Shown here: piece by piece, positions 45,617 through 55,222 of the stretch
Position numbering within the stretch: position 1 is the stretch's first letter
Layout: each line of letters begins with the position of its first letter
Source of the DNA: UBA7672 sp040398425
GTDB taxonomy: Bacteria > Pseudomonadota > Alphaproteobacteria > Caulobacterales > Hyphomonadaceae
NCBI GenBank assembly: GCA_040398425.1
Contig: JBBATZ010000011.1
Location: 1-64,000, forward strand
Direction: 5' to 3'
DNA: 64,000 nt
Program-made: the position numbers and the translations under genes
The notes under the pieces: generated by a model
Told to the model about the DNA's origin: nothing
The model's database searches: none
What the model saw: only the letters and a program-made list of their open reading frames with translations

Positions 45617-47365
45617 ATGTTTGGATTTGGCAAGAACAAGGGCGAGCAGGACAAGGCGGCGACCGTTGCGAAACCTGCCGCCGCAGCGCCCGTAGCGGCC
45701 AAGCCGGTCGCCATCCCGCGCGGCGCGATGACTGGCCTGATGCAGGACTGGAAGCTGACCGTCGACAAGGTGATTGAGCATGCTCACCTGAACCACGGCG
45801 CGCGCGAGATCGTGACCCGGACCGTCGAGGGGCCGATCGTCCGGTCGACCTATTCGGATCTCTATTTCCGCGCGCGCAAGTGCTCGAACGCGCTGCTGGC
45901 TGATGGAGTCCAGAAGGGCGACCGGGTTGCGACCCTGGCCTGGAACACCACCCGCCATATCGAGACCTGGTATGGCACGATGTGCATCGGCGCCGTGCTG
46001 CACACGCTGAACCCGCGCCTGTTCCCCGAGCAGATCGCCTGGATCATCAACCACGCCGAGGACACTCACGTCTTCTATGACATCACGTTCCAGCCGATCG
46101 TCGAGGCGATCAAGGACAAGGTTCCGAGCGTCAAGCACTGGATCGTGCTGACGGATGCGGCGCACAAGCCGCAGACCGCAATGAACATCCGCACCTACGA
46201 GGAATACATCGCGCCGCATTCGACCGACGTCGTATGGGGCGACTTCCCGGAAGATACGGCGTGCGGACTCTGCTACACGTCCGGCACGACGGGCGATCCC
46301 AAGGGCGTGCTCTACTCGCATCGCTCCAACGTGCTACACACCTTGATCGGCATGCAGGCCGACGCCATCGGCATTGGCGCCAAGGACACAGTGTTGCCGG
46401 TCGTGCCGATGTTCCATGCCAATGCGTGGGGCATTGCATTCTCGGCACCTGCGGTCGGATCAAAACTGGTTCTGCCCGGCTCCAAGATGGATGGCGAGTC
46501 CATCTACCAACTGCTGAACGACGAGAGAGTGACGTTCACGGCTGCGGTGCCAACCGTCTGGCTGATGCTGCTGCAGCATCTCGAGGCGGCGAATCTCAAG
46601 CTGCCCCTGCTCAAACGCGTGGTGATCGGCGGCTCAGCTGTGCCAGAGCGCATCCTGAGGGCGTTCGAGGAAAACTACGATGTGGAAGTCGTGCATGCCT
46701 GGGGCATGACCGAGATGAGCCCGCTGGGCTCGCTCGGCTCGATGACCGAAAATGTGATGACACAGGATCGCGACACCATCGTGAAATACAAGCTGAAGCA
46801 GGGTCGCGCGCCGTTCGGCGTCGAGATGAAGACGATCAATGACGAAGGCATGCTGCTGCCGCGCGATGGCAAGACGGCGGGGCGCCTTGTTGTGCGCGGG
46901 CCGGCGGTCGCCAAGGGCTATTTCAAGAATGCCGGCGGTAATATCCTGGACGATGAAGGCTTCTTTGACACGGGCGATGTCGCGAACCTCGACGAGCATG
47001 GTTACATGCAGATCACCGACCGCGCGAAGGACGTGATCAAGTCGGGCGGCGAGTGGATCTCGTCGATCGACATCGAGAACTTCGCGGTTGGACATCCGGC
47101 TGTGGCAAATGCCGCAGCGATCGGCCTGCCGCATCCGAAGTGGGATGAGCGTCCGCTGCTGATCATCGAGCTGAAACCCGGCGCCAGCGCGACAGGGGAC
47201 GAGATTCTCAACTACCTGAACGGCAAGATCGCCAAATGGTGGATGCCGGACGACGTTGTGTTCATTGACAAGATCCCGCTCGGTGCCACCGGCAAGATCA
47301 ACAAGCTGTCGCTGCGCCAGACATTCAAGGATCACAAGCTGCGTTCGATACAGGCGGCCGAATGA
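45617..47365 (+). CDS. Long-chain fatty-acid-CoA ligase
   Basis: A 582-residue ANL-superfamily enzyme activating fatty acids to acyl-CoA with ATP. Motifs: A3 TSGTTGDPKGVLYSH, A5 WGMTEMSP, A7 DTGDVANLDEHGYMQITDRAKD and the catalytic Lys in GATGKINK. About 45 residues of Ala/Lys-rich N-terminus are extra. GGGAGG precedes the ATG at 45617. The stop overlaps the start of the DUF1499 gene, so the two are one operon. It is divergent from the degenerate phosphodiesterase. Confidence 0.93.
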   Translation: MFGFGKNKGEQDKAATVAKPAAAAPVAAKPVAIPRGAMTGLMQDWKLTVDKVIEHAHLNHGAREIVTRTVEGPIVRSTYSDLYFRARKCSNALLADGVQKGDRVATLAWNTTRHIETWYGTMCIGAVLHTLNPRLFPEQIAWIINHAEDTHVFYDITFQPIVEAIKDKVPSVKHWIVLTDAAHKPQTAMNIRTYEEYIAPHSTDVVWGDFPEDTACGLCYTSGTTGDPKGVLYSHRSNVLHTLIGMQADAIGIGAKDTVLPVVPMFHANAWGIAFSAPAVGSKLVLPGSKMDGESIYQLLNDERVTFTAAVPTVWLMLLQHLEAANLKLPLLKRVVIGGSAVPERILRAFEENYDVEVVHAWGMTEMSPLGSLGSMTENVMTQDRDTIVKYKLKQGRAPFGVEMKTINDEGMLLPRDGKTAGRLVVRGPAVAKGYFKNAGGNILDDEGFFDTGDVANLDEHGYMQITDRAKDVIKSGGEWISSIDIENFAVGHPAVANAAAIGLPHPKWDERPLLIIELKPGASATGDEILNYLNGKIAKWWMPDDVVFIDKIPLGATGKINKLSLRQTFKDHKLRSIQAAE

Positions 47366-48183
47366 CGGAAACCGATTTTTCGGGTGAAACTGAACGGAAG
47401 GGCGGCGGCATTCGTGTCGCCGTTCTTTTTGGCGCGTGCGTGCTGTTCTTCGCAAGCGTGGTGATGATGGTCGCGGCGCCTTTCCTGTTTCGGTGGGGCG
47501 TGGTCGATCTCGTCACCGCGATGGGCGTGTTGCAGAAGGCAGCGCTTTGGAGCGCAGTGGGCGCGATCGGGCTGGGTGTCGTCGGTCTGGTGCTGTCCTT
47601 CATCGGCGCCAAGCACAGGGCAGGTATCGTGGCCGTGCTGGTGACAGCGGCGGCGGGGATGGCGGCCGGCGGTCTTTATGGGCGCGCAATGCAGCGCGAT
47701 GATCTGCCGCCCATCCACGACGTGCAGACTGACTGGAATCTTCCCGTGGCCTTCACCGAGGCTACGCTTAAGGAACGCGAGAAGGCCAGCGCTGTGAAAG
47801 TGCGCGACGACGCGATGATCGGCGAGGACCATGGCCGCTGGAGCGGGATGTCTTTCGCAGAGGCGCAGGGGAAATTCTTTGCAGATGTGAAGCCGTTGAT
47901 GCTGCAGGCGTCGCTACCGGATGTGACGCGCGCCGCAGCGAAGGCGGCGGGGCGGATGGGATGGCAGGTGACGAAGTTCGACCCGGGGTCCGGCGTGGTC
48001 GAGGCGGTGTACCGGTCGGCCTGGTACGAGCTGGCTTATGACATCGCGATCCGTGTGTTTCCGGAGAAGACGGGCGGCTCGCGTGTTGATGTCCGCTCGA
48101 CGAGCCGGACCCCCGGTCACGATATGGGCGAGAATGCCGCGCTGGTGAAGCAGCTGCTGGATGAGATCGTGATGGCGCTCTAG
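47362..48183 (+). CDS. DUF1499 membrane protein
   Basis: A 273-residue protein with three or four N-terminal membrane helices (about 17-105), including VAVLFGACVLFFASVVMMVAA. The C-terminal DUF1499 domain starts near IHDVQTDWNLPVAF, with GWQVTKFDPGSGVVEAVYRSAWYELAYDIAIRV and RSTSRTPGHDMGENA. Family function is unknown; homologues often sit with lipid genes. Overlaps the acyl-CoA ligase by 4 bases, suggesting a lipid-related role. Confidence 0.85.
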   Translation: MTETDFSGETERKGGGIRVAVLFGACVLFFASVVMMVAAPFLFRWGVVDLVTAMGVLQKAALWSAVGAIGLGVVGLVLSFIGAKHRAGIVAVLVTAAAGMAAGGLYGRAMQRDDLPPIHDVQTDWNLPVAFTEATLKEREKASAVKVRDDAMIGEDHGRWSGMSFAEAQGKFFADVKPLMLQASLPDVTRAAAKAAGRMGWQVTKFDPGSGVVEAVYRSAWYELAYDIAIRVFPEKTGGSRVDVRSTSRTPGHDMGENAALVKQLLDEIVMAL

Positions 48184-48213
48184 GCGCGGGGCTGTCACGG
48201 CGGGGGCAACGAC

Positions 48214-49044
48214 GTGAGCAGCACATCAAAGGTTGTTCTGGTTACGGGCGCTTCGGCGGGGATCGGGGCCGCTATCGCGTGACGTCTTTCGAAAGCTGGG
48301 CACAGCGTCTTTGGCACATCGCGGAAAGCGGACGCGCAGCCGCCGGTGACGAGCGTGCGGATGCTGGCGATGGATGTGCGGAGCGAGGCCTCCGTCGCGC
48401 AGGCGGTGGCGGAGGTGCTGAAGATTGCCGGGCGCATCGATGTGCTGGTGAATAATGCGGGGTTCGGCATCGCGGCTTCGGTCGAGGATACGCGGCCGGA
48501 CGATATGCAGCGGCAGATGGACACGAACTTCCTTGGACCGCTGCGGGTGTGCCAGGCGGTGCTTCCAGCGATGCGGGCGCAGGGATCCGGGCGGATCATC
48601 CAGGTTTCGTCACTCGCTGCGCGCATCGGCATTCCGTTTCGGGGCGCCTACTCGGCGTCCAAATCGGCGCTGGAAGGTATGAGCGAAGCGTTGAGTATGG
48701 AGGTGAAGCCCTTCGGCATTGATCTCGTGATGGTGCAGCCGGGGGGCACGAAGAGCAATTTCACGGCGTCGCGAGAATGGACGGAAAGCGCCAAGGCGGG
48801 TGGCGTCTATGAGGCGCGGGCAAAGCACGCGATTGCGGTGATGGAGAAGGCCGAGCAGGCGGGGCCACCGGCGGACAAGGTCGCGCGTGTGGTGGAGCGC
48901 GCCGTGAACGCGGCGAAGCCTAAGCTGCGGTATGCGTCGGCCTCGACCATGGAGTCGGTTGCGTTGTTCCTGCAGGGCGTGCTGCAAGGCAGGGTGTTCG
49001 AGGGCGTGATCGATTCAAACTACGCGCTACCGAAAGGCAGGTAG
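48214..49044 (+). pseudogene. Short-chain dehydrogenase/reductase with in-frame opal codon
   Basis: From GTG at 48214 the frame reads MSSTSKVVLVTGASAGIGAA-IA and then TGA at 48280-48282. It resumes in the same frame as RLSKAGHSVFGTSRK and runs to 49044. TGASAGIG is the NAD(P)-binding motif, NNAGFG and YSASKSALEG (catalytic Tyr/Lys) follow, so the whole is a normal 276-residue SDR with one nonsense codon, most simply CGA (Arg) to TGA. Restarting downstream (GTG at 48346) would lose the cofactor motif and give an inactive protein. Confidence 0.8.
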
Positions 49045-49066
49045 CGCGCAGGGCTGAAGCGTCGGG

Positions 49067-50668
49067 CTACTTCTTCCGGCACATGTAGCGGGTGCGGTGG
49101 ATGTCTTCCGGGTTGTCCTCGTAGCCTGTGATGTTCGGCGAGACGATGTCCTGCGTCACGCGGATTAGGAGCGGGAGAACGGCGGTGTCGTTGAGCATGG
49201 TCTGCTCGGCCTGGCGCAGGATCTCGCCGCGTTTGGCGACGTCAGTTTCCTTCGCCGATTGGTCAAGCAGGGCGTCGTAGGCCGGATTGGTGTAGGCGCC
49301 GTAGTTCATCGGGCCGGTGCGGGAGTCGAGCAGGTACAGGAAGTTGTAGGCGTCGTTGAAGTCGGCGACCCAGCCCGTGTCCGTGATGAGGAAGTTTTTG
49401 GCCTTCTGAATCTCGTAGAGGGCCTGGGTTTCGACGCGGCGGATTTCCGGCTGAACCCAGGGGGCGATCTCCTTGAAGTTCTGCTGCAGCGCAGGCGCGA
49501 TACGCGGGTTATCGCCAGTCGAGCGGTAGAGATATTCGAACGTCAGCGGCTTGCTGGGGCCGTAGCCGGCTTCCTGCAGGAGGGTCGCCGCCTGTTTCAG
49601 GCGCGCGGCGCGCGGCATGTCCTTCCACTCGAATTCCGCCGGCTTGTAGTTGGCGATGGCGGCGGGCACGAAGCTGTAGGCGGGAATCTGGCCGCCGCGG
49701 AGAACGTTCTTGGTGATGTGCTCGCGGTCCATCGAGAGGGCGATGGCCTTGCGGACGCGGGCATCATCGAAGGGGGGCTTCCTGGTGTTGGTGACGACGT
49801 AAGTGGTGGCCATCATCGGCGAGATGCGCGGCCAGCCGGGCAGGTTCTTCTGCGTGACTTCGAGCTGTCCGGACGGGAACGAGTTGTTCATGTCGATCTC
49901 GCCAGCCATCGCGCGGCGGACCATCGCGTCATGATCGTTGACGGGCAGGTAGATGACTTCCGAGAAGCACATCTTGTCCGCGCCTTCGAACTTGTCGTTC
50001 CGTACGGAACGGATGAAGTCGTTCTGGCGCATTTCGGTGAGCTTGTAGGGGCCGTTGACGACGATGTTCTCAGGCGATGCCCACTTCGCGCCGAATTTCT
50101 CGAGCGCGTGCTTGGGCAGCGGGAAGGCGGTGTAGTGTTTCAGCACGCCGGGCAGGAACGGCATGGGATATTCAAGTTTGATCTCGAGCGTGTAGTCGTC
50201 GATCGCCTTTACGCCGACATCGGTGACGGGAACTGTGCCCTCCTTCGCAGCGCGGCCGTTCTTGATGCCGTACTGGATCGAGGCGTAGGCGATCTCGGCT
50301 TCCTTGGGATCGAACAGGCGCTGAAAGGCGAACACGAAGTCGCCAGCCGTCAGCGGCACATCATCCGACCAAAGGGTCTTCTTGAGCTTGAACGTCCAGG
50401 TCAGGGCGTCCTCGGACACAACCCAGCTTTCGGCGACGCCAGGCACCGGGATGGATTTCGCGTCCTCTGTGAACAGGCCGATGAACATGTCGCCGATGAC
50501 GTCGTTGGCCCAGGTTCCCTCGACTTTCTGGGGATCGATGGACTTGGGCTGGGAGCCGATGCCACGGGTGAAGCGCTCGCTGCCCGTGCTCGCCGCATCC
50601 CCTCCGCAGCCCGCCAGCATCAACGCTGCGGCAAGCGCGCCAGCGAACATTGGTAACCTGAGCCGCAT
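49067..50668 (-). CDS. Peptide ABC transporter substrate-binding protein (OppA-like)
   Basis: A 533-residue lipoprotein (lipobox LMLAGCGG) of solute-binding family 5. The order GIGSQPKSIDPQKVEG, FAFQRLFDPKEAE and KAIALSMDREHI resembles OppA, which binds oligopeptides without strong sequence preference. AAGAGGAA precedes the ATG at 50668. The permease genes oppB and oppC lie upstream on the same strand but are separated by two genes of the opposite strand, so oppA has its own promoter. Confidence 0.88.
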   Translation of the reverse strand: MRLRLPMFAGALAAALMLAGCGGDAASTGSERFTRGIGSQPKSIDPQKVEGTWANDVIGDMFIGLFTEDAKSIPVPGVAESWVVSEDALTWTFKLKKTLWSDDVPLTAGDFVFAFQRLFDPKEAEIAYASIQYGIKNGRAAKEGTVPVTDVGVKAIDDYTLEIKLEYPMPFLPGVLKHYTAFPLPKHALEKFGAKWASPENIVVNGPYKLTEMRQNDFIRSVRNDKFEGADKMCFSEVIYLPVNDHDAMVRRAMAGEIDMNNSFPSGQLEVTQKNLPGWPRISPMMATTYVVTNTRKPPFDDARVRKAIALSMDREHITKNVLRGGQIPAYSFVPAAIANYKPAEFEWKDMPRAARLKQAATLLQEAGYGPSKPLTFEYLYRSTGDNPRIAPALQQNFKEIAPWVQPEIRRVETQALYEIQKAKNFLITDTGWVADFNDAYNFLYLLDSRTGPMNYGAYTNPAYDALLDQSAKETDVAKRGEILRQAEQTMLNDTAVLPLLIRVTQDIVSPNITGYEDNPEDIHRTRYMCRKK

Positions 50669-50800
50669 TCCGTATTCCTCTTGCGTGCTGCCTGATGCGC
50701 CGCCGTGCATGCGCGGCGCTTTTCGTGTAAGGAACCTAGCGTTAGTCTGCATTACATTGGAAGGGTTTAGCCTGCCCAATGCCAGAGGAAGGGTGTGTTC

Positions 50801-51319
50801 ATGCGTCTGTTCATCTTGCCGTTGCTCGCTGTCGCGGCATCCGGATCGGCTTTGGCGCAGGGTTCCACGCTCGACAAAGTGTATTCGTGCACGGGAATCG
50901 CCAAGGCTGACGACAGGCTGGCTTGTTTCGACGCAGCGGTGGCGGGCTTCAAGCAGGCGCAGGCGACAGGCGATGTTCAGGTGGTGACGCGGGAACAAGC
51001 CGTCCAGGCTGAAAAGCAGGCGTTCGGGCTGCGCGAAGCAGATGCGACAGTCGCCGCCAAGGCGTCAGTCGGCGTTGCGCCGCCAACCGCAAAACCCATT
51101 GAGAATGTACAACTGACGCTCACTGCCGCCACGAAGCGCGCTGACGGCAAGTATCGCTTCACCATGTCAGACGGTCAGGTCTGGGAGCAGATCGACAGTG
51201 ACAGTGTCAGTGGGGTGAGGAAGTTGCCGGTTTCCGCTGAGATCAAGACTGCGTCGCTCGGCAGTTTCATGATGAACATCGATGGCGGCCGCGCCATCCG
51301 GGTGCGCCGGGTGAAGTAA
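50801..51319 (+). CDS. Exported hypothetical protein
   Basis: A 172-residue protein with a signal peptide (1-19, ending ALAQ). The mature start STLDKVYSCTGIAKADDRLACFDAAV is a pattern of small periplasmic proteins where two cysteines flank a short helix. The C-terminal half, VWEQIDSDSV to RRVK, looks like a beta-domain. GAGGAAGGG precedes the ATG. No function known. It lies between oppA and oppC on the opposite strand. Confidence 0.7.
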   Translation: MRLFILPLLAVAASGSALAQGSTLDKVYSCTGIAKADDRLACFDAAVAGFKQAQATGDVQVVTREQAVQAEKQAFGLREADATVAAKASVGVAPPTAKPIENVQLTLTAATKRADGKYRFTMSDGQVWEQIDSDSVSGVRKLPVSAEIKTASLGSFMMNIDGGRAIRVRRVK

Positions 51320-51386
51320 GTGTCGACTGCTGATCGACTGCATGGTGAGCATGGACCGACGCATCGTGGAGCCTTAACCTCGCCCA

Positions 51387-51926
51387 ATGCGTCCCTCTGG
51401 CATCGCTTTTGTGTGGCTCGGTCTCGCCCCCCCCGCGTTGGCGCAGGAATGCGATGTCGGCACGCCAGCAGGTGACATCTTTCGCGCGGAGACCGCGCGC
51501 GGAAAACCTGCGGTGGGTTGGGATGTCAAACGGTTCGAACATCTGGGGCTGGAGTCGGAGCATTTCTCGCGGCCAGCGCTATCCCTGACGTTTGCGTTGA
51601 GCCCTGATGGCAAGCTGGCAGGGCCTCTGGAGGCGTCCGTAGCGATCACCAGCAATTCGGATCTGTCGCTCGGGGCTGCGCCGCCTATGCGTGCCATGCG
51701 GCTGCGTGCGAAGGTCGATGCGCGGCCGGTTATCGAATGGAATGCCGCCGCGAGTTCGGGTGAGGCTTTGCTTGCGAAAGCCCTGGAGGAAGCATGGCCG
51801 CGCAAGCTTGTGATCGAGATCGTCGCGCCAGACGGCGTGGTGATGGCGAGTGCGGCGTACGACATTGCTGCCCGCACGGCTGTCGAAACGACGGTACACG
51901 GTTTACCTGCCGCTTGCTTCCGCTAG
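51387..51926 (+). CDS. Exported hypothetical protein
   Basis: A 179-residue protein with a short signal peptide (about 1-20, PPALAQ), followed by ECDVGTPAGDIFRAETARG and a beta-rich body ending PAACFR with one matching cysteine. No domain recognised. Its TAG stop shares four bases with the stop of the convergent oppC. The Shine-Dalgarno is poor. Confidence 0.55.
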   Translation: MRPSGIAFVWLGLAPPALAQECDVGTPAGDIFRAETARGKPAVGWDVKRFEHLGLESEHFSRPALSLTFALSPDGKLAGPLEASVAITSNSDLSLGAAPPMRAMRLRAKVDARPVIEWNAAASSGEALLAKALEEAWPRKLVIEIVAPDGVVMASAAYDIAARTAVETTVHGLPAACFR

Positions 51927-52819
51927 CGATCCTTGGGGTCGAACGCATCGCGCAGGCCATCGCCGATGAAGTTCAGCGAGAACAGCGTGACGACCATGAC
52001 TGTTGCCGGGGCGAACAGCAGCCAGGGATAGGCGAACTCCTTCTGGCCTGCTGAGATCAGCTGGCCTAGCGAAGTCAGCGGTTCGTTCACGCCGAGGCCG
52101 ATGAAGGAGAGGAAGCTCTCCTGCAGGATCACGATGGGCATGGTTAGCGTGACGTAAACGGCTACGGGGCCGATCAGGTTGGGTAGAATGTGGCGGAGGA
52201 TGATGCCGAAGGGCTTCACGCCGGCGGCGCGGGCGGCTTCCACGAATTCCTTCTGCTTCAGCGCCAGCGTCTGGCCGCGCACGATGCGCGCCATGGTCAT
52301 CCATTCAACGGCGCCGATGGCGAGGAAGATCAGGAAGAGCTGGCGGCCGAAGACGACGGTGACGAGGATGACAAAGAAGATGAAGGGTACGGCGTAGAGC
52401 ACGTCGACAAAGCGCATCATGTATTGGTCGACGCGGCCACCGGCGAAGCCCGCGATGGCACCCCAGGTGACGCCGATCACCAGCGACACGAAGGTCGCGA
52501 TGAAGCCGACGGTCAGCGAAATCTGCAAGCCGACGAGAATGCGGGCAACCATGTCGCGACCGTAAATGTCGGTGCCGAGCCAGTGCATGTTTTCCAGCGT
52601 GGGCGCGATGCTGAGCTGATCCTGGTATTGATGGTCGTAGGAATGTGGCCAGAAGATCGGACCGATGAAGGCGATGACCGCCATGAGGGTGAGAACGATG
52701 GCGCCCGCGATGGCAGCTTTGTTCGCGAGGAGGCGGCGGCGGGAATCGTCCCAGAGGGAGCGCCCCTTGACGGCCTTGTTCAGGAGGTCGGCGGTTCCGC
52801 CCGGTATGGCCATCATCAT
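51923..52819 (-). CDS. oppC: Peptide ABC transporter permease (OppC-like)
   Basis: A 298-residue inner-membrane permease. After a cytoplasmic N-terminus come six helices (first: AAIAGAIVLTLMAVIAFIGPI). The BPD_transp_1 signature for ATPase docking is present as EAARAAGVKPFGIILRHILPNL. The start uses the first of three consecutive ATGs (52819), overlapping the oppB stop as ATGA. No ATPase (OppD/F) gene is nearby. Confidence 0.92.
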   Translation of the reverse strand: MMMAIPGGTADLLNKAVKGRSLWDDSRRRLLANKAAIAGAIVLTLMAVIAFIGPIFWPHSYDHQYQDQLSIAPTLENMHWLGTDIYGRDMVARILVGLQISLTVGFIATFVSLVIGVTWGAIAGFAGGRVDQYMMRFVDVLYAVPFIFFVILVTVVFGRQLFLIFLAIGAVEWMTMARIVRGQTLALKQKEFVEAARAAGVKPFGIILRHILPNLIGPVAVYVTLTMPIVILQESFLSFIGLGVNEPLTSLGQLISAGQKEFAYPWLLFAPATVMVVTLFSLNFIGDGLRDAFDPKDR

Positions 52820-53808
52820 TGGTAGCGCACCCGGGGGTCGAGGATTGCATAAAGGATGTCGGCGACAAGGTTCATCAGGATGATCAGCCCGCCATAGAGG
52901 ATCACGGCGCCCATGACGCGGGTATAGTCGCGGGTCATGGCGCCCTCGATGAAAGACGCGCCGACGCCGGGCAGTGTGAAGACAGTCTCGATGACGACGG
53001 AGCCGGTGATGACGCCGACAATGGCGGGGCCGAGATAACTGATCACCGGGAGGATGGCGGCGGGGGCGGCGTGGCGCAGGAGGACACGGCGCTCGCTGAT
53101 GCCCTTGGCCCGGGCCGTGCGGATGAAGTTGGAGTGCATCACCTCGATCATCGAGGCGCGCATCAGGCGCGAGATGATGGCGATCTGCGGCAGCGACAGC
53201 GTCACGATCGGCAGAAACAGGTTGTGGAAGTTCATGCGGCCGAGATCGAGGCCTCCGGCGGCGAACCATTTCAGGTAGACGCCGAACAGCATGGCCAGAA
53301 GCGGTCCGGTGACGAAGGTGGGGATCGAGATGCCCACCATGGCGATGCTCATCACCGAATAGTCGGCGAGCGAGTTCTGACGGATGGCGGCAAGGATGCC
53401 GAGGAGCGTTCCAAGGAAGAGCGCGATCGTGATGGCGAGCAGGCCAATGGTGAGGGAGATGGGCAGGCCTTCGCCCAGAAGCTGGCTGACGTCCTTGTCG
53501 TAGAACACCATCGAGGGACCCAGATCGCCCTGCACGACCTTGCCCAGGTATTCGAAATACTGGTCCTGGATCGGTTTATCGAGGCCAAGGCTGGCCTTCA
53601 GGTTGGCTTCGACCGCCGGCGTCAGCATGCGTTCGGCCGAGTAGGGGTTTCCGGGCGCCGCGCGCATCATGAAGAACACGACGGTGATGATCACCAGCAT
53701 GGTGGGGATCGCCGCGAGGACGCGGCGGCCGACATAGGCCCAGGGAATGCGGGAGGCCAGGCGGGAGAGCGCGTTGGAGGAGGAGGTGCGAGACGGGTCA
53801 GTCGTCAG
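52816..53808 (-). CDS. oppB: Peptide ABC transporter permease (OppB-like)
   Basis: A permease of about 330 residues. The ATP-binding-cassette docking loop is RTARAKGISERRVLLRHAAPAA. From the first ATG (53700) the protein would lose the beginning of its first membrane helix. Upstream in frame, YVGRRVLAAIPTMLVIIT is the normal OppB N-terminus, and the only start-like codon before the preceding stop is CTG at 53808, with AGAGGA 8 bases before it. I therefore choose CTG. It is coupled to oppC by a 4-base overlap. Confidence 0.85.
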   Translation of the reverse strand: MTTDPSRTSSSNALSRLASRIPWAYVGRRVLAAIPTMLVIITVVFFMMRAAPGNPYSAERMLTPAVEANLKASLGLDKPIQDQYFEYLGKVVQGDLGPSMVFYDKDVSQLLGEGLPISLTIGLLAITIALFLGTLLGILAAIRQNSLADYSVMSIAMVGISIPTFVTGPLLAMLFGVYLKWFAAGGLDLGRMNFHNLFLPIVTLSLPQIAIISRLMRASMIEVMHSNFIRTARAKGISERRVLLRHAAPAAILPVISYLGPAIVGVITGSVVIETVFTLPGVGASFIEGAMTRDYTRVMGAVILYGGLIILMNLVADILYAILDPRVRYQ

Positions 53809-53907
53809 GGGTTACGTCCTCTACATGTGCGGGGGTATAAGGGCGAAGAGCGGGCGCTTGCGCAAGCGGGCAAGATTGTCGCGGTTTGAAGGGGCGAGTA
53901 AGCAGAA

Positions 53908-54324
53908 ATGGCTGAGATACGGGTTGTGACTGATCGTTTTTCCGTGGCGCCCCAGATCGCGCTGGAAGACATGGCCCAGCTGGCCGATGCCGGCTACCGG
54001 CATATCATCAACAACAGGCCTGACGGTGAAAGCCCGGACCAGCCGCAATCGAGCGAAGTGGCGGCTGCGGCGAAGCACGTCGGCATGACTTATGTTCATG
54101 CTCCGTTTGTGGGGCAGCCGACGGCGGAGGCTGTGAAAGCCGTGATGGCGGCGAGCGGCAAGACGCTGGCCTTCTGCCGATCGGGAACGCGTTCCGTAAC
54201 CGCGTGGGCGATGGCGCAGGCAAGTGAAGGCGAGGAGGCGCAGGCCATCGTCGAGGCCGCTTCTGACGCCGGCTACAATCTGTCAGGGATGGCCGGTTCG
54301 CTGCGGCGGCTGGGCGCGAGGTAG
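53908..54324 (+). CDS. TIGR01244-family DSP-like phosphatase/sulfurtransferase
   Basis: A 138-residue protein of the beta-lactamase-hydrolase-like family (DUF442). The P-loop cysteine motif is LAFCRSGTRSVT, and the N-terminal part GYRHIINNRPDGESPDQP is diagnostic. In other bacteria this domain is fused to a metallo-beta-lactamase and takes part in sulfide handling. Here a separate MBL-fold gene follows 4 bases downstream, so the pair mirrors the fused form. Confidence 0.85.
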   Translation: MAEIRVVTDRFSVAPQIALEDMAQLADAGYRHIINNRPDGESPDQPQSSEVAAAAKHVGMTYVHAPFVGQPTAEAVKAVMAASGKTLAFCRSGTRSVTAWAMAQASEGEEAQAIVEAASDAGYNLSGMAGSLRRLGAR

Positions 54325-54328
54325 AGGC

Positions 54329-55222
54329 GTGGCTGGGATACCATTCGTCCGGGACCTCAAGTTCGCCTATGGCGAAGCCGATCAGGTATCGCCGCTGATC
54401 CGGCGTGTGGTTGCGGAAAATCCCGGCCCGTTCACATACCTCGGCACTGGCGTCTACATCATCGGCGCGAACGAAGTCGCGGTGATCGATCCGGGCCCGA
54501 TGCTGGACAAGCATTTCGAGGCGTTGAAGCGGGCGCTGGACGGTCAGCGCGTGACGCACGTGTTCACGACGCACACCCATCTCGACCATTCACCGCTGGC
54601 GCATCCTCTGGCTGAATGGGCTGGCTGCAAGGTCTATGGCCGGCCCGATCCCGCGGGTACGCATGCCGTGGCCTCGCTCGAAGAGGATGGCCAGGAGGGC
54701 TTCATGCCCGACGTGCCGGTGAATGATGGCGACGTTTTCAACGGGCCGGGCTGGACGCTGGAGGCAGTCACCACGCCGGGGCACATGTCGAACCATGTCT
54801 GCTACGCGCTGAAGGAAGAGAATGCGCTGTTCTGCGGCGACCACATCATGGGCTGGTCGACGACGGTAATCTCCCCGCCGGATGGCAATATGGGCGACTA
54901 CTATCGCAGCCTCGAGAAGGTTCGGGCGCGTGGGTTCGGCACGCTGTGGCCGACGCATGGTCCGCCCGTACGCGAAGTGACGCCGTTCATCGACGCGTAT
55001 GTGGCGCACAGGCGCGCGCGCGAGGAAGCCATTGTGGCGCGGCTGAAGGCCGGCGATCGCCTGATCCCGGATATGGTGAAGGTGATCTACAGGGATGTGG
55101 ATGTGAGACTGCACGCGCCCGCGGCGCACTCGGTGCTGGCGCATATGATCCATCTGGTCGAGGCAGGGCGGGCGGCGGCGAACGGACCGCTAACCCTTCA
55201 AACTGAGTACGCGCCTGCATGA
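54329..55222 (+). CDS. MBL-fold metallo-hydrolase
   Basis: A 297-residue hydrolase with the zinc motif THTHLDHSPLAH, the later ligands in TPGHMSNHVCY and GDHIMGWS, and a C-terminal winged-helix-like domain (VIYRDVDVRLHAPAAHSVLAHMIHL), as in LACTB2-type proteins. The start is GTG at 54329 after GAGG. It forms an operon with the DSP-like gene before it and the histidine phosphatase after it (ATGA overlap). Substrate not assigned. Confidence 0.85.
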   Translation: MAGIPFVRDLKFAYGEADQVSPLIRRVVAENPGPFTYLGTGVYIIGANEVAVIDPGPMLDKHFEALKRALDGQRVTHVFTTHTHLDHSPLAHPLAEWAGCKVYGRPDPAGTHAVASLEEDGQEGFMPDVPVNDGDVFNGPGWTLEAVTTPGHMSNHVCYALKEENALFCGDHIMGWSTTVISPPDGNMGDYYRSLEKVRARGFGTLWPTHGPPVREVTPFIDAYVAHRRAREEAIVARLKAGDRLIPDMVKVIYRDVDVRLHAPAAHSVLAHMIHLVEAGRAAANGPLTLQTEYAPA

